Below, one piece after another: positions 7,389 through 13,697 of a DNA stretch of 15,773 nt (position 1 is its first letter; the number at the start of each line of letters is the position of its first letter). The translations under genes were made by a program, and so were the position numbers. This stretch comes from B18-G4 sp003648575 (GTDB lineage: Bacteria > Bacteroidota > Bacteroidia > Bacteroidales > B18-G4). The DNA lies in NCBI GenBank assembly GCA_029942245.1, contig JAOZTN010000073.1, positions 1 to 15,773 on the forward strand, written 5' to 3'. The notes beneath the pieces are model-generated. The model was not told the origin of the DNA and did not search any database. It was given only the letters and a program-made list of their open reading frames with translations.

Positions 7389-7793
7389 CTAGTAATCGAG
7401 GTATTTATCCAGTGTCTGCTGCTCCAAATAATCCCTGAATTCAATCGTAAGTTTGCTGATCACATTCTCAAATATGCATTTATTAAATGGACAAATAGGT
7501 TTGTCGAGCGGGCATTTTGTAATCTCTATCTTTCCCTCTATGGATTCATATATATCGAGGAAGGAAATATCGGCAGGAGCCACTTTGAGTGAAAATCCAC
7601 CTGAAGGTCCACGGGTTGAGCTGATAAAATTCTCTTTTACCAGGCGCTGGAATACTTTGGCCACATGATGTCTGGAACTCGTTGTTAACTCAGCTATCTG
7701 GTTTACATTCACTAATTTATCTGAACGTGCCACCAGAATCATTCCATGAATGGCAATAGAAGCGGCTTCACTAAGTCTAAGTATTCTGGACAT
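7389..7793 (-). CDS. Rrf2-family transcriptional regulator with Fe-S cysteines (IscR/NsrR-like)
   Basis: The 134-residue protein is a full-length Rrf2 regulator. A winged helix-turn-helix spans about 9-65: helix 2 VNQIAELT, recognition helix SSRHHVAKVFQRL, and the family wing RGPSGGF (61-67). Three cysteines, C94, C101 and C106 (spacing CX6CX4C), sit where IscR, NsrR and RsrR hold their Fe-S cluster, so it probably senses nitric oxide, redox state or cluster supply. It is encoded 115 bases upstream of the ferredoxin-like gene on the same strand and heads the nitrite-ammonification block, which makes a nitrite/NO-responsive regulator the likely reading. The spacing is not identical to that of NsrR or IscR, so I assign no gene name. 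A near-palindrome at its own promoter suggests autoregulation. Confidence 0.9.
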   Translation of the reverse strand: MSRILRLSEAASIAIHGMILVARSDKLVNVNQIAELTTSSRHHVAKVFQRLVKENFISSTRGPSGGFSLKVAPADISFLDIYESIEGKIEITKCPLDKPICPFNKCIFENVISKLTIEFRDYLEQQTLDKYLDY

Positions 7794-7800
7794 TATGCTA

Positions 7801-7824
7801 ATTTTAGTAATTAAATACCCAAAT
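7801..7824. promoter_or_regulatory. Candidate Rrf2 operator at the regulator's own promoter
   Basis: The core GTAATTAAATAC (7807-7818) is the exact reverse complement of the core at 7288-7299 and is flanked by the same ATTT and AAAT arms two bases away. It lies one base downstream of the -7 box on the minus strand, the same geometry as at the ferredoxin promoter. This supports negative autoregulation by the Rrf2 protein. Confidence 0.6.
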
Positions 7825-7827
7825 GTA
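7820..7827 (-). promoter_or_regulatory. -7 box for the Rrf2 gene
   Basis: TACATTTG on the minus strand matches TAnnTTTG and lies 26 bases upstream of the regulator ATG at 7793. No convincing -33 TTG was found upstream. Confidence 0.45.
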
Positions 7828-7991
7828 TATTGCTTTTCGAATTTAGAGGCACCTATTCGGTAAAAAAACTCCTTTTTAGTCTAATTTCTAACCAGTACAA
7901 ATAAGAAAACCCGGCAAAAGCCGTTAAACGGATATACTTTAAGCAGTCCAGGGACTTCAAGTATTTCACATATTCCAAGCACATAATTTCA

Positions 7992-7999
7992 TATCTTTG
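7992..7999 (+). promoter_or_regulatory. -7 box for the glycosyltransferase gene
   Basis: TATCTTTG lies 24 bases before ATG 8024 and is identical to the nrfH and ispH boxes. It overlaps an in-frame TTG at 7997, which argues against using that TTG as a start. The -33 region has no clean TTG. Confidence 0.45.
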
Positions 8000-8023
8000 G
8001 CAACATTGAAGGAAACCGCAGAC

Positions 8024-10000
8024 ATGAGACTTTCCATTGTCATTGTAAACTATAACGTAAAGCATTTTCTCGATCAGTGCCTTACATCTGTACGTCGGGC
8101 AACAGCCGGGCTGGAGGCCGATGTTTGGGTAGTCGACAACAATTCGGTTGACGGATCGGTGCGTATGGTCAGGGAAAAATTTCCTGAAGTGAAGGTGATT
8201 GCCAACAAGGACAATGTAGGTTTTTCCTCGGCCAACAACCAGGCCATCCGGGAGTCGGAAGGAGAATATGTGCTCCTGCTAAACCCGGATACCTTAGTTG
8301 AAGATGACACTTTCAGCAAGATCCTCGAGTTCATGGATGCGCATCCGGAGGCCGGAGGTCTTGGCGTAAAAATGATCGATGGAAAAGGCAACTTCCTGCC
8401 GGAATCCAAGCGTGGCCTCCCCACCCCTGATGTTGCCCTCTATAAGATTTCCGGTTTGTCAAAGTTCTTCCCAAAATCCCGAACCTTCGGAAAATACCAT
8501 CTGGGGTACCTCGACAAGGAGGAGATACACGAAGTCGATATCCTTTCAGGTGCTTTTATGTTTATGCGCAGGGAGACCCTTGAAAAGACGGGTCTGCTTG
8601 ATGAAGAGTTTTTTATGTACGGAGAAGACATTGACCTCTCCTACCGCATCATCAAAGCCGGTTATAAGAATTTCTATTTCCCCAAAACCAGGATCATTCA
8701 TTACAAAGGCGAAAGCACAAAAAAAAGCAGTGTCAATTATGTGTATGTCTTTTATAATGCCATGGTGATCTTTGCGCGCAAGCATTTTTCTCAGAAGAAC
8801 GCCCGGCTTTTTTCCATGCTCATTAACATGGCCATATGGCTTCGTGCTTCCGTAGCCATCCTGAGCCGCTTCATTAAAAAGGCCCTCTTACCTTTCCTGG
8901 ATTTTGCCATGATCTTTGCGGGCATCTACTTTATTAAAGAATACTGGGAAACCAAAGTTATATTCCCCGAAGGGGGCAGTTACCCTCTTGAGTTTATAAC
9001 TATTACAGTTCCGATATACATTTTAATCTGGTTATTCTCCGTATATCTCAGCGGAGGTTACGACAGGCCGATCAGGCTCATCAGAATTTTCCAGGGGATC
9101 GCCCTCGGCACAGTATTTATCCTTGTTGTATACGCCCTGTTGAGCGAATCCTACCGTTTCTCCCGGGCTATCCTCATCCTTGGAGCTGTATGGGGGCTGT
9201 CGGCCATGACAATACTCAGGCTTATCCTCCACATGTTCGGACTTAAAAGATACCGGATCGGGACGGAATCCAAGAACAGAAGATTTATCATTGTGGGACA
9301 GAAAGATGAGGCTGAGCGTGTTGCGGAGCTCCTCCATAAGACCTGGCTCACACCTGCCTTTGTTGGTCTTGTCAGCATCAAGAACAATACTGAAAAAGAT
9401 GGTCAGTTTATTGGAACCATCGAACAGCTACCGGAGATCATCACCATTTATAAGATATCGGAAGTGATCTTCTGCTCAAAAAATCTCCCTCACCAGGTGA
9501 TCATCGACAAAATGTCGGAACTGCAGCATCTGAGGATTGATTTCAAGATTGCTCCGGAAGATAGCCTGTCGATCATTGGTAGCAATTCTATCAATACATC
9601 AGGTGATCTTTATACTGTCGACATCAACTCAATCACATCGCCTAAAAACCTGAGGAATAAGCGTTTCGTTGACATCTTAGTTGCTTTATTCCTGACTGTA
9701 TTTCTGCCCCTGAATATCTTTATCATCAAAAGCCCGGCAGGTTTGATCAGGAATATCACCCAGGTGTTTTTCGGGCGGAGATCCTGGGTAGGTTATAATA
9801 GCCGTGACCCTTCAGAGATGGAGAAATTGCCCGAGATAAAGTCAGGGATACTTCACCCTGAAGATGCCTTCCGGAAAAAGCAGCTAAACCATGATATCAC
9901 CGGTAAGTTGAACCTGATCTATGCCAGGGATTATAGCTTTACTACGGACCTGAACATCATCTATCGGGCCTATAGCGACCTTGGAAGAAAATCTAAATGA
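8024..10000 (+). CDS. GT2 glycosyltransferase fused to a degenerate polyprenyl-phosphate sugar transferase
   Basis: The 658-residue product begins with a family-2 glycosyltransferase of the WbbL/rhamnosyltransferase type (about 1-250): SIVIVNYN, VVDNNSVDGS, NVGFSSANN, the NPD nucleotide-sugar motif (87-89) and GEDIDLSYR (200-208). About four hydrophobic helices follow (roughly 287-305, 325-343, 357-375, 382-404), then a Rossmann-like domain starting RRFIIVGQ (419-540), the arrangement found in the N-terminal half of WcaJ/WbaP enzymes. After this comes KRFVDILVALFLTVFLPL, which matches the membrane helix opening a bacterial sugar-transferase domain, and then directly the domain's end (GRRSWVGY, LPEIKSGI, YARDYSFTTDLNIIY). 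The catalytic middle, with KFRSM and the acidic pair, is missing. It probably adds a sugar to a lipid-linked or surface glycan; the C-terminal half is likely non-catalytic. ATG 8024 is preferred to an in-frame TTG at 7997. Confidence 0.85.
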   Translation: MRLSIVIVNYNVKHFLDQCLTSVRRATAGLEADVWVVDNNSVDGSVRMVREKFPEVKVIANKDNVGFSSANNQAIRESEGEYVLLLNPDTLVEDDTFSKILEFMDAHPEAGGLGVKMIDGKGNFLPESKRGLPTPDVALYKISGLSKFFPKSRTFGKYHLGYLDKEEIHEVDILSGAFMFMRRETLEKTGLLDEEFFMYGEDIDLSYRIIKAGYKNFYFPKTRIIHYKGESTKKSSVNYVYVFYNAMVIFARKHFSQKNARLFSMLINMAIWLRASVAILSRFIKKALLPFLDFAMIFAGIYFIKEYWETKVIFPEGGSYPLEFITITVPIYILIWLFSVYLSGGYDRPIRLIRIFQGIALGTVFILVVYALLSESYRFSRAILILGAVWGLSAMTILRLILHMFGLKRYRIGTESKNRRFIIVGQKDEAERVAELLHKTWLTPAFVGLVSIKNNTEKDGQFIGTIEQLPEIITIYKISEVIFCSKNLPHQVIIDKMSELQHLRIDFKIAPEDSLSIIGSNSINTSGDLYTVDINSITSPKNLRNKRFVDILVALFLTVFLPLNIFIIKSPAGLIRNITQVFFGRRSWVGYNSRDPSEMEKLPEIKSGILHPEDAFRKKQLNHDITGKLNLIYARDYSFTTDLNIIYRAYSDLGRKSK

Positions 10001-10049
10001 ACATTATTATAGCTTAATTGTATATTTAGGTGAATTAAAGAATTACAGC

Positions 10050-11336
10050 ATGTCCAATTTTCAGATTGTGATGCCCAAGCTGGGCGAGAGTATAATTGAA
10101 GCAACCATCACCAAGTGGCTGAAATCTCCCGGAGATACTATCGAGGAAGATGATCCCATTCTTGAGATCGCTACTGACAAAGTAGATTCTGAGATCCCCT
10201 CACCCGTTGAAGGTGTTCTCAAAGAAGTATATTTCCAAGAAGGAGATGTTGTTGAAGTGGGTAAGGTAATCGCTGTTGTGGAAACCGAAGGTGAAGACAG
10301 TGGAGAAGCAGCCTCACCAGCTGCAGTAATTGAAGTGGCTGAAGTAAAACCCGCTCTTAAAGCAGAAGTAAAGACTGAAGCTGTTGCTGATGACACAGCA
10401 GAAGCAACACGTTTCTATTCACCTCTCGTGAAGAATATTGCCAAGACCGAAGGCATTTCCATGCTTGAATTGGAAGGCATCGATGGCAGCGGCAAAGAAG
10501 GCCGTGTAACCAAGCAGGATGTGCTCGACTACCTGAAGAATAAGCCCGCTTCTTCGGCACCGGCAAGCCCGGCTGCAACTAAAGCGGCTGTACCAACACA
10601 TGCAGCTCCACCGGTGACCAGTGCAGCAGGAGATGAGATCGTGGAAATGGACCGCATGCGCAAGCTTATTGCTGACCATATGGTGATGTCGAAGCAGGTA
10701 TCACCACATGTCACTTCTTTCATTGAAGTGGACATGACGAATGTCGTAAACTGGCGTAACAAGGTCAAGGATATGGTGATGAAACGCGAAGCAGAAAAGC
10801 TCACCTTCACTCCTATCCTCATTGAGGCCACAGCACAGGCCATTAAAGACTATCCGCGCATAAATGCCAGTGTTGACGGAAATAATATGATCATCAGGAA
10901 AAACATCAATATTGGTATGGCAGCAGCGCTGCCCGATGGAAACCTCATTGTTCCTGTAATCAAAAATGCTGATCAGAAAAGCCTGCTTGGCATTACAAAA
11001 GATGTAAATGATCTCGCTAACAGGGCACGTTCAAACAGCCTTTTACCAGATGAGATCCAGGGAGGAACCTTTACTACAACGAACTTTGGCTCATTTGCAA
11101 GCATTACCGGGACTCCTATCATCAATCAGCCACAGGTAGCCATACTGGGCATTGGCGCCATCAGGAAAAAGCCTGTTGTGATCGAAACTGCCCAGGGCGA
11201 CATGATCGGTATCAGGCATATGATGATCCTTTCCCTGGCATATGATCACCGCGTTGTGGACGGTGCCCTCGGAGGCATGTATCTCAAACGCGTGGCCGAA
11301 CTGCTGGAGAATTTCGATACCAACAGGAATATCTAA
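10050..11336 (+). CDS. Dihydrolipoamide acyltransferase, E2 of a 2-oxoacid dehydrogenase complex
   Basis: E2 moves the acyl group from the E1-bound intermediate to CoA through a swinging lipoyl arm. The 428-residue protein shows the standard order: one lipoyl domain (1-80, lipoyl lysine K44 in EIATDKVDSEIPS), a linker rich in Ala and Glu, a peripheral subunit-binding domain (about 121-162, FYSPLVKNIAKTEGI to VTKQDVLDYL), a second Ala/Pro linker, and the acyltransferase core (about 195-428) ending in the catalytic motif DHRVVDG with H400 and D404. No E1 or E3 gene lies in the window, so pyruvate, 2-oxoglutarate and branched-chain acids remain possible substrates. ATG 10050 is 49 bases after the preceding stop and starts exactly at the lipoyl domain; an in-frame TTG at 9981 would overlap the upstream gene. 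Confidence 0.93.
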   Translation: MSNFQIVMPKLGESIIEATITKWLKSPGDTIEEDDPILEIATDKVDSEIPSPVEGVLKEVYFQEGDVVEVGKVIAVVETEGEDSGEAASPAAVIEVAEVKPALKAEVKTEAVADDTAEATRFYSPLVKNIAKTEGISMLELEGIDGSGKEGRVTKQDVLDYLKNKPASSAPASPAATKAAVPTHAAPPVTSAAGDEIVEMDRMRKLIADHMVMSKQVSPHVTSFIEVDMTNVVNWRNKVKDMVMKREAEKLTFTPILIEATAQAIKDYPRINASVDGNNMIIRKNINIGMAAALPDGNLIVPVIKNADQKSLLGITKDVNDLANRARSNSLLPDEIQGGTFTTTNFGSFASITGTPIINQPQVAILGIGAIRKKPVVIETAQGDMIGIRHMMILSLAYDHRVVDGALGGMYLKRVAELLENFDTNRNI

Positions 11337-11367
11337 TCATATTTCGTCGAATAAAAACATTTTGCTG

Positions 11368-11375
11368 TACTTTCG
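11368..11375 (+). promoter_or_regulatory. Possible -7 box for the exonuclease gene
   Basis: TACTTTCG, 30 bases before ATG 11406, differs from TAnnTTTG at one position, and its place in the 69-base gap after the E2 gene is right for a promoter. No firm -33 element was seen. Confidence 0.3.
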
Positions 11376-11405
11376 CAGTGTATCAATATAATTAATCCAC
11401 CTTTC

Positions 11406-12221
11406 ATGGAATTGAACTTAAGCAGGCCACTGGCCGTATTTGACCTGGAGACTACAGGTATCAGGGTCGCTACCGACCGAATTGTTGAAATATGTATAAT
11501 AAGGATAGAGCCTGACAACAGTACACAGGTAAAGACCTACCGGGTGAACCCGGGCATCCCTATACCACTGGATGCTACTCTTATACATGGAATCTCTGAT
11601 GATGATGTAAAGGATGAGCCGACATTTAAGGAGCTTGCTGTCGAGCTGAACGAGCTGCTTAAAGATTGTGACCTCTCGGGTTATAATTCAAACAGGTTCG
11701 ATATTCCGCTCATGGTGGAGGAATTTCTAAGGGCTGACACCGACTTTGACCTCCGCGACCGCTATTTTATCGATGTGCAAAATATTTTTCACAGGATGGA
11801 GCCCCGGAACCTGAAGGCAGCCTATAAGTTTTACTGCGAAAAAGATCTTAAGAATGCCCACTCAGCAGAAGCTGATACCACGGCAACATACGAGATCCTA
11901 AAATCGCAGATCGAGCGCTATAAGGGAACTGAATATGAAGATGCTGACGGCAATGTGAGCACTCCAATACAAAATGATATGAAAGCTCTGCATGAGTTTT
12001 CTTATAACACACGTTTCGTTGATTTGATCGGCCATATTGTTTTCAATGCGAAGCAGGAAGAAACCTTTAACTTCGGGAAGCACAAAGGGCGGACTGTAGA
12101 AGAAGTATTCCGCAAAGAGCCTCAGTACTTCGACTGGATGATGAAAGCGGAATTCCCACTATCCACCAAGAAGGTAATCACTGCCATCAGGAAAAGGTAC
12201 ATCGATCATAAGTTATTCTAA
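11406..12221 (+). CDS. DEDD-family 3'-5' exonuclease (DnaQ-like) with ExoX-type C-terminal domain
   Basis: The 271-residue protein is a DnaQ-fold exonuclease. Exo I is FDLETTG with D13 and E15, Exo II is GYNSNRFDIPL with D99, and Exo III is AHSAEADTTAT with H152 and D157; this is the complete DEDDh set. HGISDDDV (61-68) is the usual family motif after the second strand. Residues about 218-271 (FNFGKHKGRTVEEV then YFDWMM) match the small C-terminal domain shared with exodeoxyribonuclease X-like proteins. It most likely removes nucleotides from single-stranded or 3' DNA ends in repair rather than acting as the replicative epsilon subunit, since it stands apart from polymerase genes. The next gene begins 10 bases downstream, so the two are probably co-transcribed. 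Confidence 0.9.
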   Translation: MELNLSRPLAVFDLETTGIRVATDRIVEICIIRIEPDNSTQVKTYRVNPGIPIPLDATLIHGISDDDVKDEPTFKELAVELNELLKDCDLSGYNSNRFDIPLMVEEFLRADTDFDLRDRYFIDVQNIFHRMEPRNLKAAYKFYCEKDLKNAHSAEADTTATYEILKSQIERYKGTEYEDADGNVSTPIQNDMKALHEFSYNTRFVDLIGHIVFNAKQEETFNFGKHKGRTVEEVFRKEPQYFDWMMKAEFPLSTKKVITAIRKRYIDHKLF

Positions 12222-12231
12222 ATAATTCACC

Positions 12232-12846
12232 ATGAAGATCATCTGTATTGGCAGGAATTATATCGACCATGCCAAGGAGTTGAATAACCCTGTCCCGGAA
12301 ACCCCGGTATTTTTTCTAAAACCCGATACTGCCCTGCTCCGCAGGAACAAAGCTTTTTACTACCCTGACTTCTCCGATGACATCCATTACGAATGTGAAC
12401 TGGTAGTAAAGATCAATAAGCTTGGAAAAAACATTCAGAAAAAATTTGCTCACACCTATTATGATGAGATTGGCATTGGCATAGACTTTACTGCCCGCGA
12501 CCTTCAGAGCAAGGCAAAGAAAAAAGGCCTTCCATGGGAGATTGCCAAAGCCTTCGATGCTTCGGCTCCGCTCAGCCTGGATTTCATTTCGAAGAGTGAG
12601 TATAAAGATATTCACAGCATCCCTTTCCACCTCAACCTCAATGGTAAGACCGTACAGGAAGGAAGCTCAGCTGACATGATCTTCAATATTGATGATCTCA
12701 TTGTATACCTATCAAAATTTTTCACCCTAAAAACCGGGGATCTCATTTTCACAGGCACGCCGGCAGGTGTTGGACCTGTTAAAATTGGCGATAAATTGGA
12801 AGCATATATCGGAGATCGGTTAATGCTTGAGTGTAGTATCAAATAG
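12232..12846 (+). CDS. Fumarylacetoacetate-hydrolase-family protein (acylpyruvase / oxaloacetate tautomerase type)
   Basis: The 204-residue protein is the short, single-domain form of the FAH fold, close in length to human FAHD1 and the bacterial YcgM type. Motifs run in family order: IGRNYIDHAKEL (6-17), FFLKPDTAL (27-35), the metal-binding ExE (E54, E56 in HYECELV), GIDFTARDLQ with D85, GLPWEIAKAFD with K106, and FTGTPAGVGPV near 174-184. Such enzymes use a divalent metal to cleave acylpyruvates or to decarboxylate or tautomerise oxaloacetate; the exact substrate cannot be read from the sequence. The gene is 10 bases after the exonuclease gene. Its TAG stop touches the first unit of a heptamer array. 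Confidence 0.9.
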   Translation: MKIICIGRNYIDHAKELNNPVPETPVFFLKPDTALLRRNKAFYYPDFSDDIHYECELVVKINKLGKNIQKKFAHTYYDEIGIGIDFTARDLQSKAKKKGLPWEIAKAFDASAPLSLDFISKSEYKDIHSIPFHLNLNGKTVQEGSSADMIFNIDDLIVYLSKFFTLKTGDLIFTGTPAGVGPVKIGDKLEAYIGDRLMLECSIK

Positions 12847-12902
12847 GTATGTGGTATGTGGTATGTGGTGTGGGGTGTATGGTATGTGGTGTGGGGGTAT
12901 GC
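12847..12902 (+). repeat. GT-rich heptamer array, left of the four-helix gene
   Basis: Eight consecutive 7-base units follow in perfect register: GTATGTG three times, GTGTGGG, GTGTATG, GTATGTG, GTGTGGG and a last GGTATGC. The array fills nearly the whole 58-base gap between two convergent stop codons (12846 and 12905). Units vary by substitution but never by length. Confidence 0.9.
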
Positions 12903-12904
12903 AA

Positions 12905-13279
12905 CTAATTTCTTGCATCGAAATGTTTCGTCCTGTATTCTATTAGTTTTCTGAGTTTCATCGAAATCACATCTATTTTTTGCAGGATGACCTTGTAAAT
13001 CTTCACATCCAACAAGTGATTCACATCATAAGCAATCATTATCTGTGCCCTCAATTCAGCAAGTGAAGCCTTGGCATTATAAAAATACCTCACCCCTAAT
13101 TTATTGAATCCTGATTCCTCTCCTTCGGCAATATTTGAGGGAATGCTAATTGCAGCACGCCTCATCTGATCCCTTAATCCAAAATCTTTCGCTAGTGTTC
13201 CAGAACAAGTAATTCGGTAAATTTCTATAACCAGATTGTGTGATAATTTCCATACTTCTAAATTGGTAAAATCTCCCAT
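12905..13279 (-). CDS. Four-helix-bundle protein (23S rRNA intervening-sequence / Avd-like family)
   Basis: The 124-residue protein has the family's conserved pattern: LEVWKLSHNLVIEIYRIT in helix 1, then FGLRDQMRRAAISIPSNIAEGEE (about 33-55), and FYNAKASLAELRAQIMIAYD (about 66-85), followed by a fourth helix to the C-terminus. This matches proteins first noted inside 23S rRNA intervening sequences and related to Avd, the accessory protein of diversity-generating retroelements. No rRNA, reverse transcriptase or variable repeat is present here, so neither setting applies and the function is unknown. Length is normal. It is flanked on both sides by short heptamer arrays and lies between genes of unrelated function, as expected for an inserted passenger. 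No good promoter was found; TAGGCTTTG upstream on the minus strand is one base out of register. Confidence 0.9.
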   Translation of the reverse strand: MGDFTNLEVWKLSHNLVIEIYRITCSGTLAKDFGLRDQMRRAAISIPSNIAEGEESGFNKLGVRYFYNAKASLAELRAQIMIAYDVNHLLDVKIYKVILQKIDVISMKLRKLIEYRTKHFDARN

Positions 13280-13366
13280 ATTAATAGTTCAAAGCCTACT
13301 TATTAATACCAAAAAATGACAAATGTCACAGGAATTTGGAAATAAGAATCAAACATCAGCTCCTTT

Positions 13367-13390
13367 CCACACACCACATACCCCACACCA
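13367..13390 (-). repeat. GT-rich heptamer array, right of the four-helix gene (inverted)
   Basis: On the minus strand this reads as three heptamers (GGTGTGG, GGTATGT, GGTGTGT) plus a few bases, the same units as the left array but in opposite orientation. It ends eight bases from the stop codon of the DUF721 gene. Confidence 0.8.
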
Positions 13391-13398
13391 AGCGAAAC

Positions 13399-13692
13399 CT
13401 ATGAAAAGATAATATCCGATACTATTTCCTGTCCTACAATTTCATTTAACGATTTTATTATCTGGCTTTTTTGGTAAGACAACTCCGTTTTCAAAGCCGG
13501 CGAATCGAGTTTTACAAAGAGTTTCGATCCCTTGAAATACAGATCGCGTGTATGATTGGTGATCATCTCGCCGGCAACCTGTGGCCAGGCCTCTATGATG
13601 CGTGCTTTTTGCAGTTTCCCTTCCAGGCGGTAGTTCGACATTAGCTCGCGGATGACTTCACTCAGTGGTTGTTGGTTGCTTCTTCTGGCCAT
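13399..13692 (-). CDS. DUF721 protein, DciA-like (possible replicative-helicase loader)
   Basis: The 97-residue protein carries the DUF721 core: a helical N-terminus (LSEVIRELMSNYRLEGKL), AWPQVAGEMITNHT at about 35-48, the strand pair LYFKGSKLFVKLDSPALKTELSY, and the final helix IIKSLNEIVGQEIV. DciA, the founding member, loads the replicative helicase in bacteria without DnaC or DnaI. That role for this short Bacteroidota form is inferred from homology. It begins 5 bases after the recF stop, so it is the last gene of the ispH-recF operon. The recF-DUF721 pairing is common and supports a link to replication or repair. Confidence 0.85.
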   Translation of the reverse strand: MARRSNQQPLSEVIRELMSNYRLEGKLQKARIIEAWPQVAGEMITNHTRDLYFKGSKLFVKLDSPALKTELSYQKSQIIKSLNEIVGQEIVSDIIFS

Positions 13693-13697
13693 CTCTA

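Larger units (their letters stand above)
12847..13390 (-). mobile_element. Candidate small inserted unit: four-helix-bundle gene between inverted heptamer arrays
   Basis: The left array (12847-12902) and right array (13367-13390) are inverted relative to each other and share the exact 13-mer GGTATGTGGTGTG (12881-12893 on plus, 13382-13370 on minus). Between them lie one gene and an 87-base AT-rich leader that contains the palindrome TGACAAATGTCA (13317-13328). The unit is about 544 bases long and sits exactly between the stops of two convergent neighbours. No target duplication or transposase was seen, so mobility is inference; local repeat expansion is the alternative. Confidence 0.4.

Noticed and set aside
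7912..7923. CGGC-AAAA-GCCG stem as a terminator
   Set aside because: Only four base pairs and no T-tract, and no gene ends next to it; it lies in a divergent intergenic region.
7997..8023. Upstream in-frame TTG as start of the glycosyltransferase
   Set aside because: It lies inside the TATCTTTG box, and the conserved GT2 fold begins right at ATG 8024.
10021..10028. TATATTTA as a promoter box for the E2 gene
   Set aside because: It misses the final G of TAnnTTTG and has no -33 partner at a suitable distance; too weak to list.
9981..10049. Upstream in-frame TTG as start of the E2 gene
   Set aside because: It overlaps the end of the preceding gene and adds residues unlike any lipoyl domain; ATG 10050 starts the domain exactly.
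12905..13279. Part of a diversity-generating retroelement because the protein resembles Avd
   Set aside because: No reverse transcriptase, template repeat or variable repeat is present within the window.
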